Source: Lanius collurio (lineage: Eukaryota; Chordata; Aves; Passeriformes; Laniidae). Taken from it: a stretch of 64,000 bases of DNA. This document shows, one piece after another, positions 1 to 9,352 of this stretch. The stretch lies in NCBI GenBank assembly GCA_020086605.1, contig JACBWW010000047.1, forward strand, positions 5,636,318 through 5,700,317. The letters are read 5' to 3'. The first letter of the stretch is position 1; each line of letters begins with the position of its first letter. The position numbers were made by a program, and so were the translations under genes. The notes beneath the pieces were generated by a model. That model saw only the letters and a list, made by a program, of their open reading frames with translations. It was not told where the DNA came from and did no database searches.

Positions 1-1850
1 TCTCGAGAGCAGGGCCAGGCTGCTTTGGGGCTGAGACACAAACATTTTCCCCCATTTCATGAGAGGGGCCTTCGGAAAGAGCTCCAAACCATGGCTCTTG
101 CGCTGACCCTGACCTGGTCCCACTTTCCTTGCACTTCAGGAAGCTCTGCACAGGGTACTCACAGATGGAGATAAAGCTGCGATCACAGAGTGGGTCAGGC
201 TGGAAAGTGGGACCATCCCAGAGCACGCTGCACAAGGATCCTTCCATGCTCTCCATAATTCTCAGTCCAGCTTAATTAAAGATCTGCAAATTTGTCAGAA
301 ACAGCACAGCTCACAAATATCTAGTTCTCCTAGCTGGAAAAGAGTGGGAAATAGGGAAAGAGGTGCTGGGTCCCAGGAGGGTCCCTGCCACCACCAGCAG
401 GCTGGGGCTGTGCTGCTACAGCTCTCCCACCACACACAAAGAGAGCAAACAAACTTCTACCATAATTAACTCATGAAAATGACACCATTATGTTCCTGCA
501 AACAATTAGGAGACAAAAGAGAATGTACAAAGATCCTGCCAACACCACAAAATAAACTGAAGACATTCTTTCATACTAATTTTCTCATAAACCATTTCAA
601 GACAAATATGACTGTAGGTAAGAAAATTCCAACAGCCGTGACTTCTGAGGTCACTCTTCAATCCAAGGAGCACCTTGGGGTGGAAAAGTGGATTTCAGTG
701 GATCAGGGCTGGAGAAGGGTGTCAGCATCTGCCCAGTAGCCTGCACCAAACTTCTGCTCCTCAGCCTTCAGCTCTGCTAGCACGGCAATCCATGCCAAAG
801 CCTCTGGATCCTGAGCTGGCTTTGCTGGAACAAGCTTATGTTTGCACCTGAGCTTCCCAAAGAGAAGTCAAAAATTACTTCAGCACCTCTGCACTGTTGC
901 AGCTGGAGCAGCCTAAGGAGAAGTCACTCCAACAGCTCCAGCATATCAGAACTAACTCCTGAGGGTGAAAATAGAGAGAGAGGGAGCAGAACACCAGGAG
1001 AGATTTCTCAGAAACACATTACCGTGGCAGAGTGAAGTACACAAAGTTTAATCCCTCAGCACTGCAGTTGTCACCGCTCCTCAGGTTCTGGCTTAGTCAT
1101 CGTTGAAAAAAAACCCCAAACACGACTCAAAACCCTCCTGAAGTTCAGCAGTGCCCAGGCAGTCATGGCAGGAGTTTTCCCCCCGGCACTGCTGCCCAGG
1201 AATCTGGCAGGATGTGCCTTCAGCTGTGCTCTCCCAACAACAGATCACTTCTTGTTCCACCAGCCAAACGGGGACAGGAAGGGATTCTGCAGGCAGGACC
1301 CTGCAAGCAGCTGCCTGCAAAAGTCAACAGCTGGAAGCTGAGGCAAATTATTTTTAAAATAGAGAGGGCAGCAGGAGATCAACATATGAAGATCAGGACA
1401 AGGTGACACACAAGAGCAAATACTTTCGTTTATAGGATAAATTTCTACAGCTCTCAGGGTTTGGGGCTTAGGAAACTGTCAGCGTGACTAACATCTTTAG
1501 GAAGTCCAGAAATGAAATCTTGCCTTGTTTTTGGCTTAATGCAGGAAATCAGCTTTAATGACAACCTACAGTTAGCTCTGGAGTAATTTTCTTTCTGCTT
1601 CATTGACATACATGACAAGACTTTGTTAGCAAGGCTAAAATTAAAAACAAAACAATTTTCCCAGCAGCACAGAATGCTTAATGCACACACTGACACCTCA
1701 AGAAAAGAAACCAAAAAAATTATTTCAAAGCAATTCCACCACCTTTTTATACTCCAGCTTTTCCTGGTATTTTACATCAGAAGTTTCGCACTTTGCACAA
1801 CCACAGACTTTTCATCATCAAGAATAACCACTGTCCAACTGGTTTTCATG
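1..1850. other. Non-coding single-copy sequence
   Basis: I see no repeat family, RNA gene or convincing exon here. Short open frames occur on both strands but have no recognisable protein, no good paired splice sites and no codon bias I can point to. One minus-strand frame runs off the left edge of the window (about 1-250); it is discussed under rejected items. Confidence 0.6.
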
Positions 1851-2121
1851 GAATCCCAGAATGGTTTGGGTAGGAAGGGAGCTCAAAGCTCATCACATTC
1901 CATGGGCAGGGACACCTCCCACTGTCCCAGGCTGCTCCAAGCCCCAATGGCCAGCCTGGCCTTGGACACTGCCAGGGATCCAGGGGCAGCCACAGCTGCT
2001 CTGGGCACCCTGTGCCAGGGCCTGCCCACCCTCAGTGTGCAACACCCTTCTTTTTTATATTTGATTCAAATCAATTCTCTTTTAGCTTAAATTCCTTACC
2101 CTTTGTCCTATCAATATTTTA
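1851..2121 (-). mobile_element. CR1 LINE, 3' portion, antisense
   Basis: The copy begins with the antisense CR1 3' end (cagaatggtttgggtagga), continues through the antisense body (cactgtcccaggctgctcc, ccaggggcagccacagctg) and ends in the more internal CR1 segment 'ccttaccctttgtcctatc'. The middle (about 2040-2095) is diverged and T-rich. CR1 copies are usually truncated at their 5' end, as here. No reading frame survives. Confidence 0.9.
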
Positions 2122-2532
2122 CATATCCTGTGTTCTTCTACTGTGTTAAACCTTGTGATGACAGCGTTCAAAAACTTCAAATCTGTGAGGAATCACCTCA
2201 AATTACACTTTGTTAAAAGAGAATCAACTCATTTAAAAAGAATTTAAAAAAAGCAAAGGTTTTAAAAGTTAAGTAGTTTTAGGCCACTGAACTAGTGTGC
2301 TGTTTGTACCCAATAATCCTTCCACGATTTTCCAAGTGAAAGCAGCAGCTCCCAAAGGTTTCATCCTGCCAGGCATCTCTTAAACCTGGTGTGGCTTTTA
2401 AAATCTTCCTGCACACAATGTTCCTTAAAAAAATGTTCTTACAAGAATCTTTCATCTATCCAGAAGCTTTTTCTAATGACAGGACTTGGATTGTGTGAAA
2501 TCCTAAAAATATTGAGCCAATTCAGGATCTGT

Positions 2533-2730
2533 GTTGCCCAATGGGATTGGGTGGTGAGGCACTGTCAGAGGCTTCCCAGGGAAACCGTGGCTGCTCCATC
2601 CCTGAAGCGTCCAAGGCCAGGCTGGATGGGATCTGGAGCACCCTGGAAGGTGTCCATGCCCACAGAAAGGGTGGAATGGGATGAGCTTTTAAATCCCTTC
2701 CCACCCTCCCTCTCTGGGATTGGCATATCT
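2533..2730 (+). mobile_element. CR1 LINE 3' fragment
   Basis: Sense CR1 3' end: a 'gttgcccaatgggattggg' start, then 'ccaaggccaggctggatgg' and 'ggaaggtgtccatgcccac', with the tail at about 2725. It is more diverged than the other copies of this type, so probably older. Confidence 0.85.
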
Positions 2731-3639
2731 GGTTTTTATCATTCTTGTCACATAGGTAATTTCCAATACTAATCCAATCTCCAGCAGAAATATGGGTTGG
2801 ATTTTGCTTTCTTTTAGAAATTTTAAGCAGGAGCAATGGTTGAAAGCTTCAGAAAAAAATAAAAATAAAAAAAAAAACCTAAAAGATTTTGCTTGAGCCC
2901 CTCTGTCCAGCACTAGAGAAGAGAAGGAGAGGGAAGAGACAAAAGGTAAGGAACTATGATTGTGGAAAGAAAATTTGGTTTTGCTGTCAGTGTCCTGCTG
3001 CAGAGACAAGTTACCCAAGGAAGTGATCCTGCAGCACAGCAAACCCCTCCCAGGACTCCCCTCCTGCTGAAACACTCACATAAAAATCCCCATTATGATA
3101 AAAAACCCAAATCCTAATTTACAGGAGGTCAGCAGAGCAGAGTCCTTGCCATGGTCAGCAGTGTTTTCCCCTGGCTCCAAGGAGCCTCTCCAGGAACTCC
3201 AGCTCAGGGTACGATGGAGGGACAGGACTTCACTGCCTGTGTAATGAGTGACCAGACCACGAGGGGAACACAGGATGAAGCCATCAAAACCCAGAGATCA
3301 GCACAAGTGCCGTGGCTCAAGGCTGCAGCTCCTTGACTCTGCTCTACTTTGTGCGGCCGAAACCCTCGGTACTGCTTTGTTTGTTCTGTGCCTGCTCTGT
3401 CTGATTAAAAACGTGTCAGTCACCCAAATAAAGCAAATATTGCCACCAGCAAGCAAGAACTGTCTGCAGAGCTGACCCCAGTCGTGTTCCTGACACGTGG
3501 GGCTTTGACTGCCACTCAAAGAACCACCAACTCCAAATATTTACTGCAAAACTGCAAAGAATTTTCTAGATACATCAGGGATATGATTCCTGAAGAGCTT
3601 CGTCTGATCAGCCATTTACAGCACTTGGGTGCCAATGTG
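2731..3639. other. Non-coding stretch with an A-rich tract
   Basis: An A-rich run lies at about 2852-2877. On the minus strand a strong pyrimidine tract ends in TAG at about 2916, but no usable donor follows. I see nothing else identifiable in this stretch. Confidence 0.55.
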
Positions 3640-4021
3640 GCATTTAGGGGAAGGAGGGGGCTGGGGGTGCTCACCTGGAGAAGGGAAGGCTCCAGGGAGA
3701 GCTCAGAGCCCCTTCCAGTGCCTAAAGGGCTCCAGGAGAGGTGAAGAAGGACTGGGGACACGGCATGGAGGGACAGGACCCAGGGAATGGCCTTAAGCTG
3801 AAAGAGGGTAGTTTCAGATGGGATTTTGAGAAGGAGGGTGAGGGTGGGCAGGCCCTGGCACAGCTGTGGCTGCCCCTGGATCCCTGGCAGTGCCCAAGGC
3901 CAGGCTGGACATTGGGGCTGGGAGCAGCCTGGGACAGTGGGAGGTGTCCCTGCCATGGCAGGGTGAGGAATGGGATGGGCTTTAGTGTCCCTTCCCACCC
4001 AGGCTATTCCATAATTCCCTG
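3640..4021 (+). mobile_element. CR1 LINE, 3' portion
   Basis: It starts inside the CR1 3' coding/UTR segment (ctggagaagggaaggctcc, 3675-3693) and runs to the 3' end (ggctattccataattccct). It is one of the longer sense copies. An internal deletion has removed the 'gggtgcccagag' block, so 'ctggcacagctgtggctgc' is contiguous at about 3856. Confidence 0.9.
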
Positions 4022-4205
4022 AAATTCAGTACAGCAGAGATCCAGGTGAGGAAGGGGCACTTTCCCAAAAAGCTCCCCGAGGAGCAGGGAGGCTCTCAGC
4101 CCCTGCTTTGCCCGCAGTGGGAAGCACCGCCGCTTTGCTGAGCAGTTTTCCACCGTGGGAAGAACACAGAGGGCCCGGAGCTGACCCTGGGAAGAGGCTC
4201 TGGAG

Positions 4206-4480
4206 CTATTTATAGCAGCTCAAGGTGTGTGCTGCCGCTGCAGACAGGGAGCAGCTCGTTTTCCCAGGAATTGATCTGCACGGGCGGATTATATAAACAG
4301 TTGTTTCTCGCTCATTTCCACACCGCCGGCATCTCCCGGGGTAAAACCGTGCCTGTCAATACAGCAGCTGCTCGCAGGCAGCAGAGCTGGCAGCAGCTGC
4401 GGCGCCTCGAGCTGGGAGCTCTAGGTGAGCTCGGGAAAGATGTTCCAAAAATACAGCTGCGAAGCCGTCACGTGCAGCTG
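4206..4480. promoter_or_regulatory. Candidate enhancer: MEF2 site plus E-box cluster
   Basis: A consensus MEF2 site (CTATTTATAG, 4206-4215) is followed by an ATATAAA element (4291-4297), a CAGTTG E-box (4298-4303), four CAGCTG E-boxes (4365-4370, 4394-4399, 4454-4459, 4475-4480) and a CACGTG (4469-4474) directly abutting the last CAGCTG. The block is locally richer in CpG than its surroundings. MEF2 with CAGCTG E-boxes is the known arrangement of many muscle and some neuronal enhancers. That this block acts as one is inference. Confidence 0.35.
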
Positions 4481-4570
4481 GATGCAGGCAGAGGAGAGCC
4501 ATCATCTCCTTCCACGCGGTTCTGCTGCTGTTTAAAATACCCCAAAGCCAATTTTCTCCGTTTCACTCAC

Positions 4571-4642
4571 CATAAATCCTCCTTTAAGCCTATCTGCACG
4601 AGCCTTTTGGACGATGTCGATGGGGAGCTCCGCATCCAGCTT
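4571..4642 (-). CDS. Candidate internal exon (unidentified protein)
   Basis: Read on the minus strand, an acceptor (ttccccaaaacag) precedes 72 bases of open frame, and a consensus GTGAGT donor follows (4565-4570). The exon would encode 24 residues starting KLDAELPID, with IVQKARADR in the middle and ending LKGGFM. Its composition is charged, non-repetitive and helix-like. Starting after the acceptor and ending at the donor leaves whole codons at both ends. The pyrimidine tract is weak. The exon overlaps, in another frame, the longer open frame at 4590-4826, so at most one of the two is likely real. I do not recognise the family. Confidence 0.25.
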
Positions 4643-4826
4643 CTGTTTTGGGGAAAGCCAGTCCAATTTCTTTGAAGGCTATTCCTTCTACTTCAGTAGC
4701 TATTTGCTCCTGCCCCACAGCATTCTCCAGTGATTCTATCGGAGCAAATAAAGGCTGGGGAGCTGCTATAAACAGGTAGAGAAGCAATAACCACACGTGT
4801 GAGCGCTCTGCTTTATCTGGCATCAT
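4590..4826 (-). CDS. Small open frame with signal-peptide-like N-terminus (78 codons)
   Basis: The frame starts at one of two adjacent ATG codons (4826 and 4823) and ends at TAG. A basic/polar start (MMPDKAERSH) leads into the hydrophobic run VWLLLLYLFIAAPQPLFA, which resembles a secretory signal peptide. About 50 mostly acidic and polar residues follow, then a short basic tail with two cysteines (CGAPHRHRPKGSCR). Such a layout is seen in small secreted peptides. I know no homologue, and the start context is poor (C at -3 of the first ATG). An open frame of this length can arise by chance. It overlaps the candidate exon at 4571-4642 in another frame. Confidence 0.15.
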   Translation of the reverse strand: MMPDKAERSHVWLLLLYLFIAAPQPLFAPIESLENAVGQEQIATEVEGIAFKEIGLAFPKTEAGCGAPHRHRPKGSCR

Positions 4827-5653
4827 ACGGGGCACACCTCATCTCTTTCAGGTTAATCAGATTTTCAGAGCAGGGCCCAAAAGCTGCAGTTTAACTCCAC
4901 GGTATGAGGAATGTTCCCTGCACAGAGATTCCTTATCGCTTCTCCATTTTAAAATTTAATGACAAACTGGAGGAGAGAGCCAAGCCTGGTTACCATACAC
5001 TCAGAGCTCAGGGCCCTGAAACTTGCTTTCATCTACGGCAGAAGCCACTGTAAAAAAAGGGACAAAACCACCAGCAAGCCTTGGTCTTCTCCTCAGTGCT
5101 GTGCCCAGGTTAACTCTGCTGGCTGTGCATTGCAAAAGCAGCACTCACCTAAAGGGCTGCTGAGCTGTTGAGCAACAGACCTCTGTCGCAACTGCAGAAG
5201 TTAATTCTGAGCACTGCTGGAGAAAATCCATCTCCTCCAGCTGAGGCAGCAGTGTATCACATTAGGGAACCCAATGCTGCACCTGAGCAGCTGCTTTGGA
5301 ACCCAGAAGAGCTCAGCTGACCAGCCAGCACCAAAACAGCAGACCCACCCCAACAGAAATCCCTAAATAGCCATTACTACACCCTCCAAGCCTGGAAGAG
5401 CCTTCCCAAAGAGTCAGAAACCCTTTGACCTCCAGGCTCACACACCCCACATTCTGCTGCAGCCTCAGCAGGTGAGAAGGCATTTCCCTCCTCACATCTT
5501 AACAAGAAGGGCCCAGAAGAACTTTTTTCATTCCTTTAGACACTAAAAAGGCAAGCTCAAGTCAGCCCTGGCCAAACAAATTCAAAATAATTGCATCTAA
5601 GCAGTGTTGTCCTCCCTGCTGGCTGCTGCCCCTCTCTGGGGATGGAAACAGGA
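4827..5653. other. Non-coding stretch
   Basis: No repeat or RNA gene is recognised. On the minus strand at 5149-5191 a tidy acceptor (ttaacttctgcag) and donor (GTGAGTGC) bound 43 bases of open frame (begins LRQRSVAQQL). Its reading phase does not join the 4571-4642 candidate, so I leave it uncalled. Confidence 0.5.
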
Positions 5654-5742
5654 TCATGGAATCACAGAATGGTTTGGGTTGGAAGGGACCTTTAGGACCA
5701 TCTCATTCCAACTCTCCTGCCGTGGACGGGGATGTCACCCAG
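5654..5742 (-). mobile_element. CR1 LINE 3' terminal fragment, antisense
   Basis: It opens with the canonical antisense end (ggaatcacagaatggtttgg) and runs through 'gttggaagggacctttagg'. The match fades after 'cctgccgtggacggggatg'. It is a very short, strongly 5'-truncated copy. Confidence 0.85.
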
Positions 5743-5929
5743 ATGGTGGCTTCTGCACAGGAGATGCACACATGCATCGCTACAGATGTCCATGGGTCCA
5801 TATTCTAAGTATGCTTTGCACATACAAGCATATTTAACAGCAGCACAAATTCCCATTTATCATGGAAACCCCATTAGCCACCGCTGCTGCTTCCATTCAG
5901 ACCGATCCCTGTGCTTTTTGCACGGGCCT

Positions 5930-6195
5930 GGAGAGCTGGGATAAGGGGGAAAATTCTTCCCCCACTGCCAGAGGGCAGGGTTGGATGGGATCTTGGGCAG
6001 GAATTGTTCCCTGGGAGGGTGGGCAGGCCCTGGCACAGGGTGCCCAGAGCAGCTGTGGCTGCCCCTGGATCCCTGGCAGTGCCCAAGGCCAGGCTGGACA
6101 GGGCTTGGAGCAGCCTGGGACAGTGGGAGGTGTCCCTGCCCACGGCATGGGTGGGATGGAATGAGCTCTAAGGTCCCTTCCACAGCCTGGTATCC
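5930..6195 (+). mobile_element. CR1 LINE, 3' portion
   Basis: It begins in the segment reading 'cccactgccagagggcagg', which is also present in reverse at 36.5 and 63.1 kb. It continues through 'ggtgggcaggccctggcac' and 'tggctgcccctggatccct' to the 3' end near 'ggtatccct'. The copy is little diverged from those at 36.3, 47.2, 58.4 and 62.9 kb, suggesting a relatively young family. Confidence 0.92.
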
Positions 6196-7175
6196 CTAAC
6201 AGCCATCTGGAATATGTGGACCCAACCCCTTCTTCAACAAGGTAAAGATTTACCCAGTGCTAATTGTCCTCATGCCCACGAAATGCTGCACTGACCTTAC
6301 AGTCTGCATCTGGACACTGACAAAGCAAGATGCTGGAAAAGCTGGAGTGGGGGGGAAGGTGGCAAGGGGATGGAAGCAAGCCCTCCCTCCCAGCACGGAT
6401 GCCACCAGACAGCAGCTGCCCTGAGCTCCCTTGTCTTTTTAAGGGAAGATTACACAGGTTTAGAAAGCAGCAGCTGCCTTGGGCTGAGATGTGAAACAAT
6501 CAGCTTGACTCTGTGCCATGCTCCAGCTAGCAGAGAAAACATCATTTGCAGGAGTGGCAGCAAGCCTGCAGGTGAGTGCAGCCCAAAGAATTGTTGTCTG
6601 GGAAAAAAAAACCCAAATACAGACGGCTTAGCAGCGAAGATAATGGCATTTCACTCCACAGGTTTCATCCCCTGTGAAATTTGGGGAAAATATATTCCAC
6701 ACATACACTACCTGCTGCCTGAAACCAGCACCAAAACTGTCTCCTGGGCCAACAGGCTCTGTGTCCAGGATGTTAATTAGTGCTCCTTTCCCTTCTGCCA
6801 CGGGATGAGGGCCAGGTAAAAGCTCTGCACAGTGTGGTTAACCTGCCAAATCTGTGATTGGCTGCCCGTCACAGAGGAGTCACACAGTTAATTCACAGCT
6901 CCAGAAGACACAAACACATTTCATGTCTTCCTGAAGCCAGCCGGCATCAGCTGCCTCCTCCCTGCAGCGCTGACAAGGCTCACGGACTGAAACCCACGAT
7001 TCCTTGCAAAACAGACTGGCATAGTATGAAAAACTGAAAAAGTCTGCAAGTTAATTTGTATCAGACTTTAATTACGTTCCTTACTAGAGGTTTCCCTTCA
7101 TTATTGTCTTGGTGTCAAGGCTAACTCGAAAGTTTTTCCAAGTGCATCCCCCTAATAACAGGCACAGCTTTGAGA
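6196..7175. other. Non-coding single-copy sequence
   Basis: No repeat is recognised. A GTGAGT donor-like site on the plus strand at about 6572 follows a short open frame with two possible acceptors. No protein is recognised. The part at 7020-7110 is AT-rich with several TAATT motifs. Confidence 0.5.
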
Positions 7176-7341
7176 GCACCTGCCCAGAGCAGCTGTGGCT
7201 GCTCCTGGTTCCCTGCAAGTGTCCAAGGCCAGGCTGGACATTGGGGCTTGGAGCACTCTGGGATAGTGGAAGGTGTTCCTGCCCATGGATCTGAATGGGC
7301 TTTGAGGTCCTTTCCAGCCCAAACCATTCTGGGATTCTATG
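7176..7341 (+). mobile_element. CR1 LINE 3' fragment
   Basis: It starts at 'tgcccagagcagctgtggct' and ends in the terminal 'ccattctgggattctatgg'. Its 5' breakpoint falls at almost the same CR1 position as the copy at 51.8 kb. Confidence 0.9.
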
Positions 7342-8470
7342 GAAACCTCCTTTTGGGAAACCTTAGGCTCCAGGAGTCAGATTTTAGACAACAGTGCTTG
7401 TAGGAAGCTATCACTGCTTTCTGTTGCTGTTGGAACAGTGGGATTTGGGGCAAGGGAAACCCCGAGAACAATAATTAAAGGTTTAAAAAAGTGAATTACA
7501 GCAGCTATGTTGGATGAAAACATTAAATAAGTGACAGAGAAATACACTGCTCTTGAAGCCATGCTGGTCTGAAACTGCTCACTGACCGCCCTTCCTTTTT
7601 CACATTTCACTTGTTTAAGGCCTATTTTCCGTAATTCCTGTCTGGAGAACATCCATTACCTGTTCTGTTCATGAAGCCATGCAGCCAGGACCCACCCAGG
7701 CTCGTACCTGATGCTTTCCCAAGTCCAAGTCAAGTTCAGCATCCCTCTGCCAGTGCCCTTCTCCACCAAGCCATCATCGTCATCATCATGCCTGGACCGT
7801 CACAGCAACATAAATACCTAAAAGGATTCTCCAACACTTCAAAAAACCCCTGCTGCTGCATGGAATGAAGCAGCACGGGAGAGAGGCAGAGTTCAGGAAT
7901 ACTGAGGGCAAGGACATGGCTGGGGCAGAGCTGTTGCTGGTTCCCCCCACAGGGGACAGAAATATCCCCATTTGTGTAAATACAGCCTTAGTCAACAGGG
8001 CGACAAATCCGTACAGAGATAAATGTCACCCGCTGACGTCAGTGCTGCAGCAACCTAATCAAAGTACGGCCTTCAGCTATTTTTAAACCCCAGTTAAAGT
8101 ATTTTTCTTTAAAAAGAAAAAAAAAAAAGAAATATTGTTAAAACCCATCTTAAGAAAAAAAAAATAACTAAAACAAACCCTTGAAAAATAAATGTATTTA
8201 GCAGTAAAACAGAGGTGAAATGTTTCTCTCTGGTGCTGTGGCCATACAAGCGAAGCTTGACCCGAGCCCGAAACTCACTGTTCCATCTGATGCGTCAGTG
8301 CACTAGAAAGCAAAAGATAAGGATTTGGGAAAGCGAACACATCAGATTGGCACTGGCCTCTGTATTGGAAATTTACCCAGACAGGTTAAAAATAACACGG
8401 GGAACGCAGGGAGCCATGCTGAAGGTCGCTCTCGGCGGAGCTGCGGTGATCGCAGTACGAGCTGCCGGCG
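7342..8470. other. Non-coding stretch with A-rich tracts
   Basis: A-rich tracts occur at about 8111-8130 and 8155-8165. A CTATTTTTAA element (MEF2-like) is at about 8077-8086. No gene is recognised. Confidence 0.5.
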
Positions 8471-8605
8471 ACTCGTGGCTGCCATTGCCAGGATCGTGGC
8501 TGCCATTGCCAGGATCGTGGCTGCCATTGCCAGGATCTGCGTCCCCNAGGATCGTGGCTGCCATTGCCAGGATCGTGGCTGCCATTGCCAGGATCTGCGT
8601 CCCCC
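8471..8605. repeat. Minisatellite, 21-bp unit, five copies around an N
   Basis: The unit is 'tcgtggctgccattgccagg' plus one linking base. Three copies, then a spacer 'atctgcgtcccc', a single undetermined base at 8547, two more copies, and the same spacer again. The unit is a multiple of three and has no stop in several frames on either strand, which makes misleading open frames. The repeated spacer suggests a higher-order block of repeat plus spacer. The isolated N suggests the assembler could not resolve the copy number. Confidence 0.95.
8547..8547. other. Single undetermined base (N)
   Basis: One N sits inside the 21-bp minisatellite, at the junction of two near-identical blocks. The true array may be longer or shorter than shown. 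Confidence 0.99.
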
Positions 8606-8992
8606 GCACACGCCGGGATCCCCTGGCTCACGGCGCCGGTCACGGAGGCTGCTCGGCACCAACACAGCGGTGCCACAGCACAGAGGCCGAGCCCAGCACC
8701 TCCGAGGGACCTGTTTTCCTTCTCAAAACCAGTCCTCCGTGACTGACACCGAAAGGAGTCATTCCTGCCCGCCGGCCAACATTCCCGTTCTGCATTCCCA
8801 TGGCTGTAAGGCCCGCTGCAGCAGGGCCCCGTGTCAGTACCACGGCAGCGCTCACACAGAGCTCGGCACAACCTTCAGGCCTTGCAGAGCTCAGCGAGGA
8901 GAGAGGAGCACTCACACCTTTGCAGGAGAGCTGGTCAAACATCCATGACCAGCCTGAGGGGATGCTCTCCATGGTGTCCATTTAGAAAGAAA

Positions 8993-9352
8993 CCACAGAA
9001 TCCTCAAGGTTGGAAGAGGCCTTCAGGATCACCCCATCCAAATACCCACACAGCACCACCCTAATCCCCCGTAGGGATATCCCCAAGTGTTTCCAGAATG
9101 CTTCCAGAGACTCCACCACCTCCATGGACAACTTATTGCAGTGCCTGACCTCTCTTTCAGTGATTTATTTTTTTTTTTTCCCTAATATCCAATCTGAACC
9201 TCCCCTGATGCAACTTGAGGCCACCTCCTCTCATCCTTTCACTTGAGGCACAGCAGAAGAGCCCGACCCCCACTTCACTACAGCCTCTTGTCAGGTACTT
9301 GCAGACAGCGATGAGGTCCCCCCTTGAGCCTCTTCTTCTCCAGAACAGGAGT
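8993..9352 (-). mobile_element. CR1 LINE, antisense, older type
   Basis: It starts 'ccacagaatcctcaaggttg' and passes through 'gagactccaccacctccatg', 'ctgaacctcccctgatgca' and 'gtacttgcagacagcgatg', which match the classical avian CR1 3' region read in reverse. A short T-rich insertion is at 9167-9180. This is a different subfamily from the copies built on 'gctgtggctgcccctgg'. Confidence 0.9.

Noticed and set aside
1..250. Minus-strand open frame running off the left edge, with a GTGAGT-like site at about 130
   Set aside because: An in-frame stop lies just upstream of its first ATG, the peptide is unrecognised, and no clear exon borders fit. It needs sequence outside the window.
5860..6199. 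Repeated Gly/Trp/Pro-rich open frames seen at 3.9, 6.0, 36.4, 47.3, 58.5 and 63.0 kb
   Set aside because: All are the same CR1 3' body read in its open frames. They are repeat copies, not a gene family.
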